Shown: positions 1 to 6,183, counted from the first letter of the stretch. The stretch is DNA of 10,507 nt from an uncultured Acidobacteriota bacterium (GCA_903847195.1 CAINCZ010000147.1:1-10507); one strand, 5' to 3'. Numbers and translations: made by a program. The notes: generated by a model from the letters alone, not told the origin.

Positions 1-317
1 AACAGTGTCAGAGGATCGGCGGCGGGTATGGGGATCAAGCAGCGAGGCTCAGCCTTATAACTTTCTCTCTGAATCCAGCCAATGTTCTGCCAACGTCGGT
101 CCAGGGTCGAACATCAGGAAAAGCCAGCAGCGGGACGGTACCACATAGGGTCAGGCTGCAAGCGCACGCAGTTGTCCGCGGAGAAACCGTGGCCGACCGT
201 GGAGCCTTCGCCGACTTTCCCGCGCAGGGTCTCTTCGGCGGTCGCCCGGATCTCTAAAGAAGTGGACGGCTGGCCGTTCCACGATGATAAGGAAAAAGGA
301 AAAAGGAGAAACCGTTT
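1..317. other. No supportable gene; leader of the 318 gene
   Basis: This stretch holds no convincing coding region. A plus-strand open frame from 82 to 321 encodes a low-complexity, Arg/Pro-rich peptide with no recognisable domain and no Shine-Dalgarno site. It runs into the start of the next gene. A minus-strand frame is open from about 330 to a TGA at 114-116, but it has no start codon in a useful place. The last 30 bases are purine-rich (GGAAAAAGGA repeated) and contain the AGGAG ribosome binding site of the gene starting at 318. No hairpin or repeat was noticed. It may be the decayed edge of a gene lying to the left of the window. Confidence 0.5.
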
Positions 318-545
318 ATGAAACCCTTACTGATTCTGGGCTTGCTCCTGATTGTACTTGGCATTGCTTCCCTGGTCGTGCCGATTCCTCACTCCGAGAG
401 ACACGGTATTAAGGCAGGGGATTTGAGCATCGGAGTGCAGACTACTCACAATGAGCGCGTGTCGCCAATCATTACCGGCGTGCTGATCGCCGGTGGGATA
501 GCGCTGGCAGGCATTGGATTTGCTCGAACCAGCAGAACTGCATAG
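318..545 (+). CDS. Small two-helix membrane protein
   Basis: This gene encodes a 75-residue protein of unknown function. Residues 3-22 are strongly hydrophobic (LLILGLLLIVLGIASLVV) and residues 51-68 form a second hydrophobic helix rich in Gly/Ala/Ile. A polar loop of about 28 residues lies between them. This is the shape of small two-pass inner-membrane proteins of the DUF3185-like type, which are frequent in Acidobacteriota and Proteobacteria. The family link is an inference from shape. The start is well supported: AAGGAGA lies about 8 bases upstream of the ATG. The stop falls just before the repeat element at 553. The gene is convergent with the LprI-like gene and stands alone. Confidence 0.7.
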   Translation: MKPLLILGLLLIVLGIASLVVPIPHSERHGIKAGDLSIGVQTTHNERVSPIITGVLIAGGIALAGIGFARTSRTA

Positions 546-552
546 ATACGCA

Positions 553-668
553 GATGGCCCACACTTGCGCCCGCCTTTGGCGCTGATATGGGGCCGTTTC
601 CGCGAGCCACCAACCGGCTCGATGCCGCAGAAACGCCCCCACATTCAGCGCAGGGGTTGCTATTGTGG
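553..668. repeat. Bipartite intergenic palindromic repeat, copy A
   Basis: The left part (556-595) is a palindrome bounded by GGCCC and GGGCC. Its inner stem is GCGCC (567-571) and GGCGC (579-583) around a 7-nt loop. Next comes an 18-nt block, 590-607, that is identical to 1777-1794. Bases 590-599 can also pair with 631-639 (GGGG with CCCC, CGTTT with AAACG). The right part (639-668) is a weaker hairpin, CCACA with TGTGG, which overlaps the stop codon of the LprI-like gene. Positions 553-607 align without gaps to 1740-1794 with 43 of 55 bases identical. The element lies between convergent genes, so it could act as a bidirectional terminator, but it has no T-tract. Confidence 0.72.
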
Positions 669-1706
669 CTGCGCGAAGCTCGCCAGCAATACCGGCTTCA
701 ACTTCGCCCAGGGAATCGTGATCGGATCGGGAACCTCGGCGTGACTGAGATCATCCGAATCCCCGAAGACAATGGTCAGGCCCTTGGCGTCGATCTGCCA
801 GTTGTGGGGATCGGCCACGAGCTTGCGCAGCGCCTTGAGCACGCCGTCTCCCTCGACTTTTTCCCCGCGCTTGCGAATCTGCGGAATCAGCACCTCGCGG
901 CAGGCCGTCACCAGTGCCTGCTCCCAGCCGGAGCCGGCGCGAAACACATCTTTCGCCTGCACCTCGCGTTGTTCGGCCAGCAGCCAGTTGAATTGGCTCG
1001 CCAGGTTGTTGGGATGGGCAGCGCCGTGGCCCATTTGGAAGCCCTCGATCGAGGCGGCAACCATCTGCTTGCCGACGGAGCGGAGGGTCACCTTCACGTC
1101 GTTGTCGGCGTCCTGGCTCCCTCCGAGCGCCTGATCCCAAGTGGTGGCGGCTGGAGCGCTCGGGTCGCTTTGGCTTAGCTTGCGCACCGCCGCTTCCAGA
1201 GCAAGGTTCCACGCCTTCCATTCCGGCGTGTTGCTGCTGGATTGAGGCCAGGCAACGGTCAGCGCCGAATAGCCGGGGAAGGTCTGCGGGGGGACAGGAA
1301 TATCGGGGTCAGGCACGGGGTCCTTAACGCTCACGGCGATCGTGCGCCAGACAAATGTGACGCCTTCCCGGCTCACGACCAGGCTTTTCAACTGCTTGAT
1401 CCGGTCCTCGTAATAGGAGCCCAGACATTCACTCTGGTTCACTCGAGGTTTGCCAACCGCCGGGCAACTGCGGGCGGTGTTGCGCACCCACGCTCGCTGA
1501 TCGTCCCGCACACCAGCCGCCATCTCTGCCGGGGTTTGGGCAAGAGCTGCTTTGTACGCCGCTGCCATCTGGTCGTCCGCCGCACTCAACTTCGGCGATG
1601 CACAGATTGCCTTCTCTTGTGCGGTTGCAGCCTTGGCGCAGTCGAAGCTTGCCGCAAGTGCCGTTACGCCAGCCAACAGAAATGCAAGAATCCAGAGCTT
1701 TCTCAT
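660..1706 (-). CDS. Secreted LprI-N (DUF1311) + DUF3298/RsiV-like domain protein
   Basis: This is a 348-residue exported protein. Residues 1-19 form a Sec signal peptide (MRKLWILAFLLAGVTALAA). Residues 21-110 match the lysozyme-inhibitor LprI N-terminal domain: FDCAKA, EKAICASPKLSAADDQMAAAY, DDQRAWVRNTARSC and CLGSYYEDRIKQL, with all four expected cysteines (23, 35, 81, 94), probably two disulfides. Residues about 145-342 resemble DUF3298, the C-terminal domain of the anti-sigma factor RsiV and of PdaC. Visible marks are GHGAAHPNN, a middle with KDVFR, and the ending GLTIVFGDSDD...ITIPWAKLKPVL. RsiV binds lysozyme through that domain and LprI-type proteins inhibit lysozyme, so an envelope role in sensing or resisting muramidases is plausible but inferred. 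GGAAAGG lies 5 bases before the ATG. The stop lies inside repeat copy A. Confidence 0.82.
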   Translation of the reverse strand: MRKLWILAFLLAGVTALAASFDCAKAATAQEKAICASPKLSAADDQMAAAYKAALAQTPAEMAAGVRDDQRAWVRNTARSCPAVGKPRVNQSECLGSYYEDRIKQLKSLVVSREGVTFVWRTIAVSVKDPVPDPDIPVPPQTFPGYSALTVAWPQSSSNTPEWKAWNLALEAAVRKLSQSDPSAPAATTWDQALGGSQDADNDVKVTLRSVGKQMVAASIEGFQMGHGAAHPNNLASQFNWLLAEQREVQAKDVFRAGSGWEQALVTACREVLIPQIRKRGEKVEGDGVLKALRKLVADPHNWQIDAKGLTIVFGDSDDLSHAEVPDPITIPWAKLKPVLLASFAQPQ

Positions 1707-1739
1707 TGGTACCTTTCCAAGTCGAACAAGTATGCGGGT

Positions 1740-1858
1740 GATAGCCCACAGCAGCGCCCGCTCGTGGCGCTACGGCGGGGCCGTTTCCGCGAGCAGGGCC
1801 AACCGCCTCTGGAGCGAAGAGACACCCCAAATAAAGCGCTGCGCGCTCAATGTGGGCC
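1740..1858. repeat. Bipartite intergenic palindromic repeat, copy B
   Basis: This is the second copy of the element at 553, in the same orientation. Its left palindrome has AGCGCC (1753-1758) and GGCGCT (1766-1771) around a 7-nt loop. The 18-nt block at 1777-1794 is identical to copy A. The right part (1825-1857) is a further hairpin, AGCGC (1835-1839) with GCGCT (1843-1847), framed by CCCCA and TGTGGGC. The outermost ends, AGCCCACA at 1743 and TGTGGGCC at 1851-1858, form short terminal inverted repeats, so the unit is about 116 bp. It lies between the 3' end of folK and the start of the LprI-like gene, both on the minus strand, and could separate their transcription. Confidence 0.72.
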
Positions 1859-1939
1859 ACCAAGAGGAGCGATTGGCGAAAAACTGACACTATTTTATGA
1901 CGCAAGGTGCGCGGGCTGAAACGACTAGATGATTCCCTA

Positions 1940-2461
1940 CTACTGACCGGAATCTACAACATCATCATGGAGCGGGCCCAGGCGGCGGACCTTCTGTCCG
2001 GTGGGCGGGAGCGCACCGATCAGTTCGCGCATGCTGCGGCGCAGGACGGGGTGGCGCAGGTCGGGGGCGATGTCCATCAGCGGCATCAGGACGAAGCGGC
2101 GCTGGTGCATCGCTGGGTGGGGAATGACGAGCTTGGGCGAATCAACGACAAAGCGGCCAAAGAGCAGGATGTCGATATCGAGGGTGCGCGGTCCCTTGGC
2201 GCGAAGGCGGCGGCGGCCAAGGTCGAGTTCGATCTGCTGCAGGCGCGCGAGCAACTGCATGGGCATCAGGGTGGTGATGACTTCCACCACGCAGTTGAGG
2301 AACCAGGGCTGTTCGCGGACGTCGACCGGTTCGGTTTCGTACACGTCCGATACGGAGCGGACTTCGCCCAGTTCCGCGAGGCGTGCGAGAGCGGCGCGCA
2401 GGTTGGCGGCACGGTCGCCGAGGTTGGATCCCAGAGAAAGATAGATGGTCTTGCTGAGCAT
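1940..2461 (-). CDS. folK: 2-amino-4-hydroxy-6-hydroxymethyldihydropteridine pyrophosphokinase (HPPK)
   Basis: The product transfers pyrophosphate from ATP to 6-hydroxymethyl-7,8-dihydropterin, the step before dihydropteroate synthase in folate synthesis. It is cytosolic and 173 residues long, close to the E. coli enzyme (about 159) plus a short tail. HPPK marks appear in order: YLSLGSNLGDR (7-17), YETEPV (41-46), QPWFLNCV (51-58), LGRRRLRAKGPRTLDIDILLF (81-101) and IPHPAMHQRRFVLMPL (113-128). D95 and D97 are the expected Mg-binding aspartates, at the same numbers as in E. coli. The start lies 12 bases past the deacetylase stop, and the GGATAAGG ribosome binding site overlaps that stop. Co-transcription and coupled translation are therefore likely. 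Identity is essentially certain from these motifs. Confidence 0.95.
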   Translation of the reverse strand: MLSKTIYLSLGSNLGDRAANLRAALARLAELGEVRSVSDVYETEPVDVREQPWFLNCVVEVITTLMPMQLLARLQQIELDLGRRRLRAKGPRTLDIDILLFGRFVVDSPKLVIPHPAMHQRRFVLMPLMDIAPDLRHPVLRRSMRELIGALPPTGQKVRRLGPLHDDVVDSGQ

Positions 2462-2473
2462 GAGTGTGAGGCC

Positions 2474-3214
2474 TTATCCCGCCTGCGGTTGCGTGGCGGG
2501 CTGGGCGGCTTCCATCATCTCAGGCAGGGTCACAAATTGAAAGCCGTCGTCGTGGCAGCGGCGGATGATGGCGTCGGTGGCGGCCACGCTGGCGGCACGG
2601 TCAACCGTGCTGGGCAGGTGTCCGCCGTCGTGCAGCAGGATGACGTCGCCGCCGCGCAGGCGACGGGTGACATTCTGGGCGATCGCGGACGGCTCCAGCG
2701 GGCGCCAGTCGTATGAGGTAACGGACCACATGACGGGCTCGTAGCCCAGGCCGCGCGCGGTGCGGAGCACGTGGGGCAGGCGGCCTCCATGGGGAGGGCG
2801 GAAGAGCCGGGTGTGGGGGCCGACGGTTTCCTCCAGCGCGCGGTTGCACTCGGCGAGTTGCACGGCTATCTGCGGCCGGGTGGAGAGAATCAGATTTGGA
2901 TGGGTAAACGTGTGGTTGCCGATGGCATGGCCGGCTTCGGCGACGGCGCGGGCCACGCGGGGTTCGCGGGTGGCGTAGCGTCCGATCATGAAAAACGTGG
3001 CGCGCACCTGATGACGGTCGAGCACCTCCAGCAACTGGGGCGTCCACCGCGGGTGGGGACCATCGTCGAAGGTAAGAGCGAGTTGCCGCCCCGAGGGGTC
3101 GCCGTTGGTGAAACAGGCCCCGAATAGCTGGGAGCGGGGAGCCATCGAGCAATATCCTAGCCCGGTGGCGACGCCCAGGGTGGCCGCGGCGGTGGCAAGC
3201 AGGTAGCCAATCAT
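2474..3214 (-). CDS. NodB-type polysaccharide deacetylase (CE4)
   Basis: The product is a metal-dependent carbohydrate esterase family 4 deacetylase of 246 residues. Residues 2-21 form one hydrophobic N-terminal segment, a signal anchor or signal peptide, so the domain acts outside the inner membrane, probably on peptidoglycan or a surface glycan. All five NodB motifs are visible: TFDDGP (48-53; catalytic base D50, metal ligand D51), HTFTHP (101-106; metal ligands H101 and H105), RPPHGG (139-144), the W163...D169-W170 region, and ILLHDGG (192-198; H195). The frame stays open upstream to a TTG at 3373. I chose the ATG at 3212-3214 because it begins right at the membrane segment and the extension has no motif, while the longer form would read through repeat 3356-3394. 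The substrate is not shown by the sequence. It is probably first in an operon with folK. Confidence 0.88.
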   Translation of the reverse strand: MIGYLLATAAATLGVATGLGYCSMAPRSQLFGACFTNGDPSGRQLALTFDDGPHPRWTPQLLEVLDRHQVRATFFMIGRYATREPRVARAVAEAGHAIGNHTFTHPNLILSTRPQIAVQLAECNRALEETVGPHTRLFRPPHGGRLPHVLRTARGLGYEPVMWSVTSYDWRPLEPSAIAQNVTRRLRGGDVILLHDGGHLPSTVDRAASVAATDAIIRRCHDDGFQFVTLPEMMEAAQPATQPQAG

Positions 3215-3224
3215 GCGCAATCCG

Positions 3225-3230
3225 ATTGTA
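3225..3230 (-). promoter_or_regulatory. Possible -10 box for deacetylase-folK
   Basis: Read on the minus strand this is TACAAT, within ATATACAAT, in an otherwise GC-rich gap. It lies 10 bases upstream of the chosen ATG of the deacetylase, so transcription would start about 4 bases before that codon. No good -35 box lies at the right distance. The call is weak and depends on the chosen start. Confidence 0.25.
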
Positions 3231-3355
3231 TATGGAACCGGAGCCGGGGCGGGGGGAGTTCGGGACAGGACGCGGACCAGCGCAGTCTCGGACAACTGCC
3301 AGGACCGGGCAGATATGGGGCACCGGCAAAGGCAAAGAACAAGAAAGGTCAAAGC

Positions 3356-3394
3356 CCCCACCTTAGCGGCCAAAAGCAGGCCGCAAAGGTGGGG
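3356..3394 (+). repeat. Palindromic hairpin repeat, third copy
   Basis: This is a near-perfect 39-nt palindrome. The outer stem is CCCCACCTT (3356-3364) with AAGGTGGGG (3386-3394), then an A/A mismatch (3365, 3385), then the inner stem GCGGCC (3366-3371) with GGCCGC (3379-3384), closing on the 7-nt loop AAAAGCA. The layout matches 7301-7338, and more loosely the left hairpins at 556-595 and 1743-1782 read on the minus strand. It sits in the region between the divergent deacetylase and kinase genes, upstream of both, so it cannot be a terminator for either. A regulatory, structural or mobile-repeat role is possible. Confidence 0.75.
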
Positions 3395-3422
3395 TACCGG
3401 AAATGTTTACTGAATCCGCAAT

Positions 3423-3450
3423 TGATTCTGGTGCCGTCGCACGCTATCCT
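3423..3450 (+). promoter_or_regulatory. Putative sigma70-type promoter of the nucleoside kinase gene
   Basis: TTGATT (3423-3428) and TATCCT (3445-3450) are separated by 16 bases. The expected start of transcription is about 3457, two bases from the ATG at 3459. No Shine-Dalgarno sequence lies in front of that ATG, which fits a leaderless transcript. The promoter match is moderate, by eye only. Confidence 0.4.
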
Positions 3451-3458
3451 CGGCTCAC

Positions 3459-4127
3459 ATGGCGAACCTGTTTGAGCTGCCTCGTTATATCGCGGTAGAA
3501 GGCCCGATCCGGGTGGGCAAGTCCACGCTGGCGCGGATTATCGCGCAGCGGATGAGCGCCCAGATTGTGACCGAGCCGGAGGACAACGTCTTTCTGCGCG
3601 AGTTTTACGAGGGCGAACCGGGAGCGGCCTTCCAGACGCAAATGGCGTTCCTGGTGCGGCGCTTCGAACAACTGAAGGCGCTCGACATCGGTCCCAAGTC
3701 CAACAAGACGATCGTGGCCGACTACATCTTCGAGAAGGACAAGCTGTTCGCCTGTCTGAACCTGAGCGACGTGGAGTTGGAGGTCTATAACCGCTACTAC
3801 TCCGTCTTCCAGCAGCAGCTGGCCGCGCCGGACCTGGTGATCTACCTGCACGCCACGCCCGATGTGCTGAAGAAGCGGCTTAAGAAGAAGGGGTCACCGG
3901 CGGAAAGCTCGGTCAGCGACGATTACCTGGAAGCGGTCGTTAAGGCGTACGAGCATTTCTTCTTTCACTACACGGCTTCCGACCTGCTGATTGTCAATAC
4001 GTCGGAGATCGACTTCGTGGAGCACAACCGCGACCTTCAGGAGCTGCTGAAGCGGCTGTCGGAGCCGATTCGCGGAACGCAGTACTTCCTGCCGTTGATG
4101 ACCGACAGCGATTCGCCCGACGAATAA
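3459..4127 (+). CDS. Deoxynucleoside kinase (dNK/dCK-dGK family)
   Basis: The product is a cytosolic P-loop kinase of 222 residues, the usual length for the family, that phosphorylates deoxyribonucleosides with ATP for nucleotide salvage. Visible motifs are YIAVEGPIRVGKSTLA with the Walker A loop at 15-22 (K21, S22), the conserved Glu region TEPEDN (39-44), VADYIFEKDKLFA (86-98) in the place of the DRS/ERS motif, YLHATPDVLKKRLKKKG (129-145) leading into the basic lid, and a C-terminal helix. The loop reads GPIRVGK where many family members have GxIGxGK. Deoxyadenosine or deoxyguanosine is a reasonable guess for substrate but cannot be read from the sequence. The start is forced by the P-loop. 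No ribosome binding site is visible. In Bacteroidetes, related kinases are fused to folK, which agrees with folK lying nearby here, although on the other strand. Confidence 0.88.
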   Translation: MANLFELPRYIAVEGPIRVGKSTLARIIAQRMSAQIVTEPEDNVFLREFYEGEPGAAFQTQMAFLVRRFEQLKALDIGPKSNKTIVADYIFEKDKLFACLNLSDVELEVYNRYYSVFQQQLAAPDLVIYLHATPDVLKKRLKKKGSPAESSVSDDYLEAVVKAYEHFFFHYTASDLLIVNTSEIDFVEHNRDLQELLKRLSEPIRGTQYFLPLMTDSDSPDE

Positions 4128-4183
4128 GCCGGCTCCCGCATCGCGGTCAAAAAAAATCGCCTTATGAAGCTATGGTGGCTGGG

Positions 4184-4942
4184 CTACGAGCCAGCGGGGG
4201 CCGGCGCGGCCGGCGCGGCGGCTTTCTTTTTCCGGGTAAAGAACTTCCGACGGATATCGGGCCAGAACTCGGCAACCAGTCCACTGGCTGAACCGAAGCC
4301 AATGCTGGAAGCGGAGCGGGTCATGGTCGGTCCCCAGCCCTGATTGCGGGTTGGCAGGTAGGCATTGGCGAGGGCGGCCGCGGAGAATGCGCCCAGCACG
4401 CTGGACCAGTTGAAGACGCGGTGCCGGTCGGCAGCGTCCGACGTGGTCACAAATTCGCGGGTCAGGGCGTAGCCGATCCGGCGCTTCACCGGACCAGTGC
4501 CCAGACGGAAATAGCGCGGGTCCTGCCGGAACAGCACCGGGTAGGCGAAGTTCGAGAAGAAGCTGTTGCTGGTCTCGCCCAGATAGGCGACGCCAAAGCG
4601 TTTGCCGTAACCGGCGGCGCCCTGCCCGTATTCACGGTCGTCGTTGCGGGCTTGTCCGATCGCGGCGCTGAGTCCGGCGCCGGCGAAGGTAACCGGATCG
4701 ACCGCCTCGCGGGCAAAGAGCGTAAATTTCTGGCCGCTCGTCAACGGCGGTGCATCGCGGCGGTTGGTAATTCCGAAGGCGGGAATGATGCCCAGGACGC
4801 GCTCGCGACCTTCGTTGACCGGGGCCTCAGACTTTGACTCGGCGGCGGGCGGCGGGGGCGGAGGCGTTTGCTGCGCCAGCGCGGCAGCCACCGACAACAC
4901 GATCAGCAAGATTCCAACGTACGCAAACCGTGCAAGCCGCAT
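4184..4942 (-). CDS. Secreted conserved protein of unknown function (Acidobacteriota-type)
   Basis: This 252-residue exported protein has no assigned function. Residues 1-23 are a clear Sec signal peptide ending ALA before QQ. A Pro-rich linker follows (27-33), then a conserved body with RERVLGIIPAFGITN (46-60), PPLTSGQKFTLFAREAVDPVTF (65-86), EYGQGAAGYGKRFG (104-117), FRQDPRYFRLGTG (138-150) and FNWSSVLGAF (177-186). It ends in a basic, Ala/Pro-rich tail (RKKKAAAPAAPAPA). I recall this arrangement as a recurrent family in Acidobacteriota. The aromatic/Gly-rich alternation could suit an outer-membrane or periplasmic role, but this is inference. I chose the ATG at 4940-4942 over a GTG two codons earlier because GAGG lies 6 bases before the ATG and would be too close to the GTG. 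The gene is divergent from panB. Confidence 0.8.
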   Translation of the reverse strand: MRLARFAYVGILLIVLSVAAALAQQTPPPPPPAAESKSEAPVNEGRERVLGIIPAFGITNRRDAPPLTSGQKFTLFAREAVDPVTFAGAGLSAAIGQARNDDREYGQGAAGYGKRFGVAYLGETSNSFFSNFAYPVLFRQDPRYFRLGTGPVKRRIGYALTREFVTTSDAADRHRVFNWSSVLGAFSAAALANAYLPTRNQGWGPTMTRSASSIGFGSASGLVAEFWPDIRRKFFTRKKKAAAPAAPAPAGS

Positions 4943-5067
4943 GTTCACCCTCAGCGTGGATTGTGGTCAGCAAGACTGGGTTCATCTTAAACGATAGTCC
5001 CTTGATGGGATATGATGGCATCCGGCGGCGGGCGGGGGATTTGCCCTTTTGCTTTGGGCACCATCTG

Positions 5068-5078
5068 TATACAATTAT
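5068..5078 (+). promoter_or_regulatory. Possible -10 region of panB
   Basis: TATACAATTAT is the one AT-rich patch in the GC-rich gap before panB, about 50 bases upstream of its start. TTGCTT at 5049-5054 lies 15-18 bases before the candidate -10 hexamers TACAAT or AATTAT and could be the -35 box. The exact register is uncertain. Confidence 0.4.
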
Positions 5079-5125
5079 CGCGACAGGCTCTATTCGGCCA
5101 CGCCGAAAGGGCACTGGAGGAATTT

Positions 5126-6028
5126 GTGAGCATACATACCCCGTCTGATTCTGCAAAAGTTACCGTTTCTACCCTCCTCGAAAAGAAGCGCAACCGCCAG
5201 CCGATCACTTGCCTTACCGCCTACGATTACGTGGCCGCCCGTCTGGTTGACGAGGCCGGCATCGACATCGTGCTGGTGGGCGATTCCCTGGCGCAGGCAG
5301 TGCTTGGATACGAAAACACGCTGCCCGTGACCATGGACGAGATGCTGCACCACACCAAAGCCGTCCGGCGCGGACTGCGGCGGGCCTTGCTGGTAGCCGA
5401 CATGCCGTTTGGCACCTATCACTCTTCGTGCGACCGGGCCATCCTGAACGCCGCGCGCTTCCTGAAAGAAGGCGGCGCCGAAGCGGTGAAGATGGAAGGC
5501 GGGCAGAAGCGTTACGAGGTCATCCGCAAGGTGGTGGAGGCCGAAATCCCAGTGATGGGGCACATCGGGCTGACTCCGCAGTCGATTCACGCCATGGGCG
5601 GCTACAAGGTACAGGGCCGTTCGCTGGCGGAAATTGAGCAGTTGATGAAGGACGCCACGGCGCTGGATCACGCCGGAGTGTTTTCGATCGTTCTGGAAGG
5701 CATTCCGCGCGAAGTAGCCCAGCTGATCACGGACGAGGTATCGGTGCCGACGATCGGCATAGGCGCAGGTCCGGACTGCGACGGACAGGTGCTGGTGTAC
5801 CACGACCTGCTGGGGCTTAACCTGGGACAGACCGCCAAGTTTGTGCGGCAATACGCCGATGTGGGCGGGCTGATCCGCGAGGCGCTGACGGCCTATAAGA
5901 AAGACGTTGAGCAGGGAGCATTTCCGGGCGACGCCGAGTCGTACCACCTGCCCAAGGGCGCCGCTGCCGACCTGCAGCGCGTGCTGGATGACAAGCGGCG
6001 GCTGGGACTCTGCAAGGGAGCCGACTAG
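5126..6028 (+). CDS. panB: 3-methyl-2-oxobutanoate hydroxymethyltransferase (ketopantoate hydroxymethyltransferase)
   Basis: The product adds a one-carbon unit from 5,10-methylenetetrahydrofolate to alpha-ketoisovalerate, giving ketopantoate, the first committed step to pantothenate and CoA. It is a cytosolic TIM-barrel enzyme. Visible motifs are ITCLTAYDYVAARLVDEAGID (27-47), VLVGDSLAQ (49-57), VADMPFGTY (90-98), VKMEGG (121-126), GHIGLTPQS (145-153), LEGIP (190-194) and TIGIGAGPDCDGQVLVYHDLLG (209-230). D53, D92 and E124 are the Mg ligands and E191 the catalytic Glu, corresponding to E. coli D45, D84, E114 and E181. At 300 residues it is longer than the E. coli protein (264), with a C-terminal extension of about 30 residues. 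The frame stays open upstream to 5012, but the start is the GTG at 5126, 5 bases after a perfect GGAGG. panC is not next to it; an HU gene follows. Confidence 0.95.
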   Translation: MSIHTPSDSAKVTVSTLLEKKRNRQPITCLTAYDYVAARLVDEAGIDIVLVGDSLAQAVLGYENTLPVTMDEMLHHTKAVRRGLRRALLVADMPFGTYHSSCDRAILNAARFLKEGGAEAVKMEGGQKRYEVIRKVVEAEIPVMGHIGLTPQSIHAMGGYKVQGRSLAEIEQLMKDATALDHAGVFSIVLEGIPREVAQLITDEVSVPTIGIGAGPDCDGQVLVYHDLLGLNLGQTAKFVRQYADVGGLIREALTAYKKDVEQGAFPGDAESYHLPKGAAADLQRVLDDKRRLGLCKGAD

Positions 6029-6036
6029 CAGGCAGC

Positions 6037-6076
6037 TCCCTCGATTTTGCCCCACAACAAGGGCAAAACAGAGGGA
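6037..6076 (+). terminator. Stem-loop after panB, likely terminator without T-tract
   Basis: Nine bases after the panB stop, TCCCTC (6037-6042) pairs with GAGGGA (6071-6076) and TTTTGCCC (6045-6052) with GGGCAAAA (6061-6068). A 2x2 internal loop separates the stems and an 8-nt loop closes the hairpin. No T-run follows, so it may slow or protect the transcript end rather than act as a classical intrinsic terminator. Its layout differs from the repeat family elsewhere in the window. Confidence 0.5.
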
Positions 6077-6183
6077 ATCGGACGGGACGACCCGCAAAAC
6101 CGCCAACCATGCGCCTCGGCGGCGCTGCACCATGAATATAACCTGTAAAATTGCGGCATTCCCGCTTCCGTTCCGCCCACGCC

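Noticed and set aside
82..321. Plus-strand 79-residue open frame
   Set aside because: No ribosome binding site, no domain, Arg/Pro-rich composition, and it overlaps the start of the better supported gene at 318.
114..330. Minus-strand open frame ending in a plausible-looking peptide (CVRLQPDPMWYRPAAGFS)
   Set aside because: About 70 codons between stops with no usable start codon. It could be a gene remnant, but nothing supports that.
1907..2716. 269-residue plus-strand open frame
   Set aside because: It lies antisense to folK and the deacetylase, whose motifs are unmistakable. Long antisense frames are expected in GC-rich DNA.
3215..3373. Longer form of the deacetylase starting at a TTG at 3373
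   Set aside because: The extra 53 residues carry no family feature, have no good ribosome binding site, and would extend into the hairpin repeat. The ATG at 3214 begins at the signal/anchor segment.
5012..5125. N-terminal extension of panB to an ATG at 5012
   Set aside because: It crosses the likely promoter and lacks a ribosome binding site, whereas the GTG at 5126 has GGAGG at ideal spacing and gives the normal PanB N-terminus.
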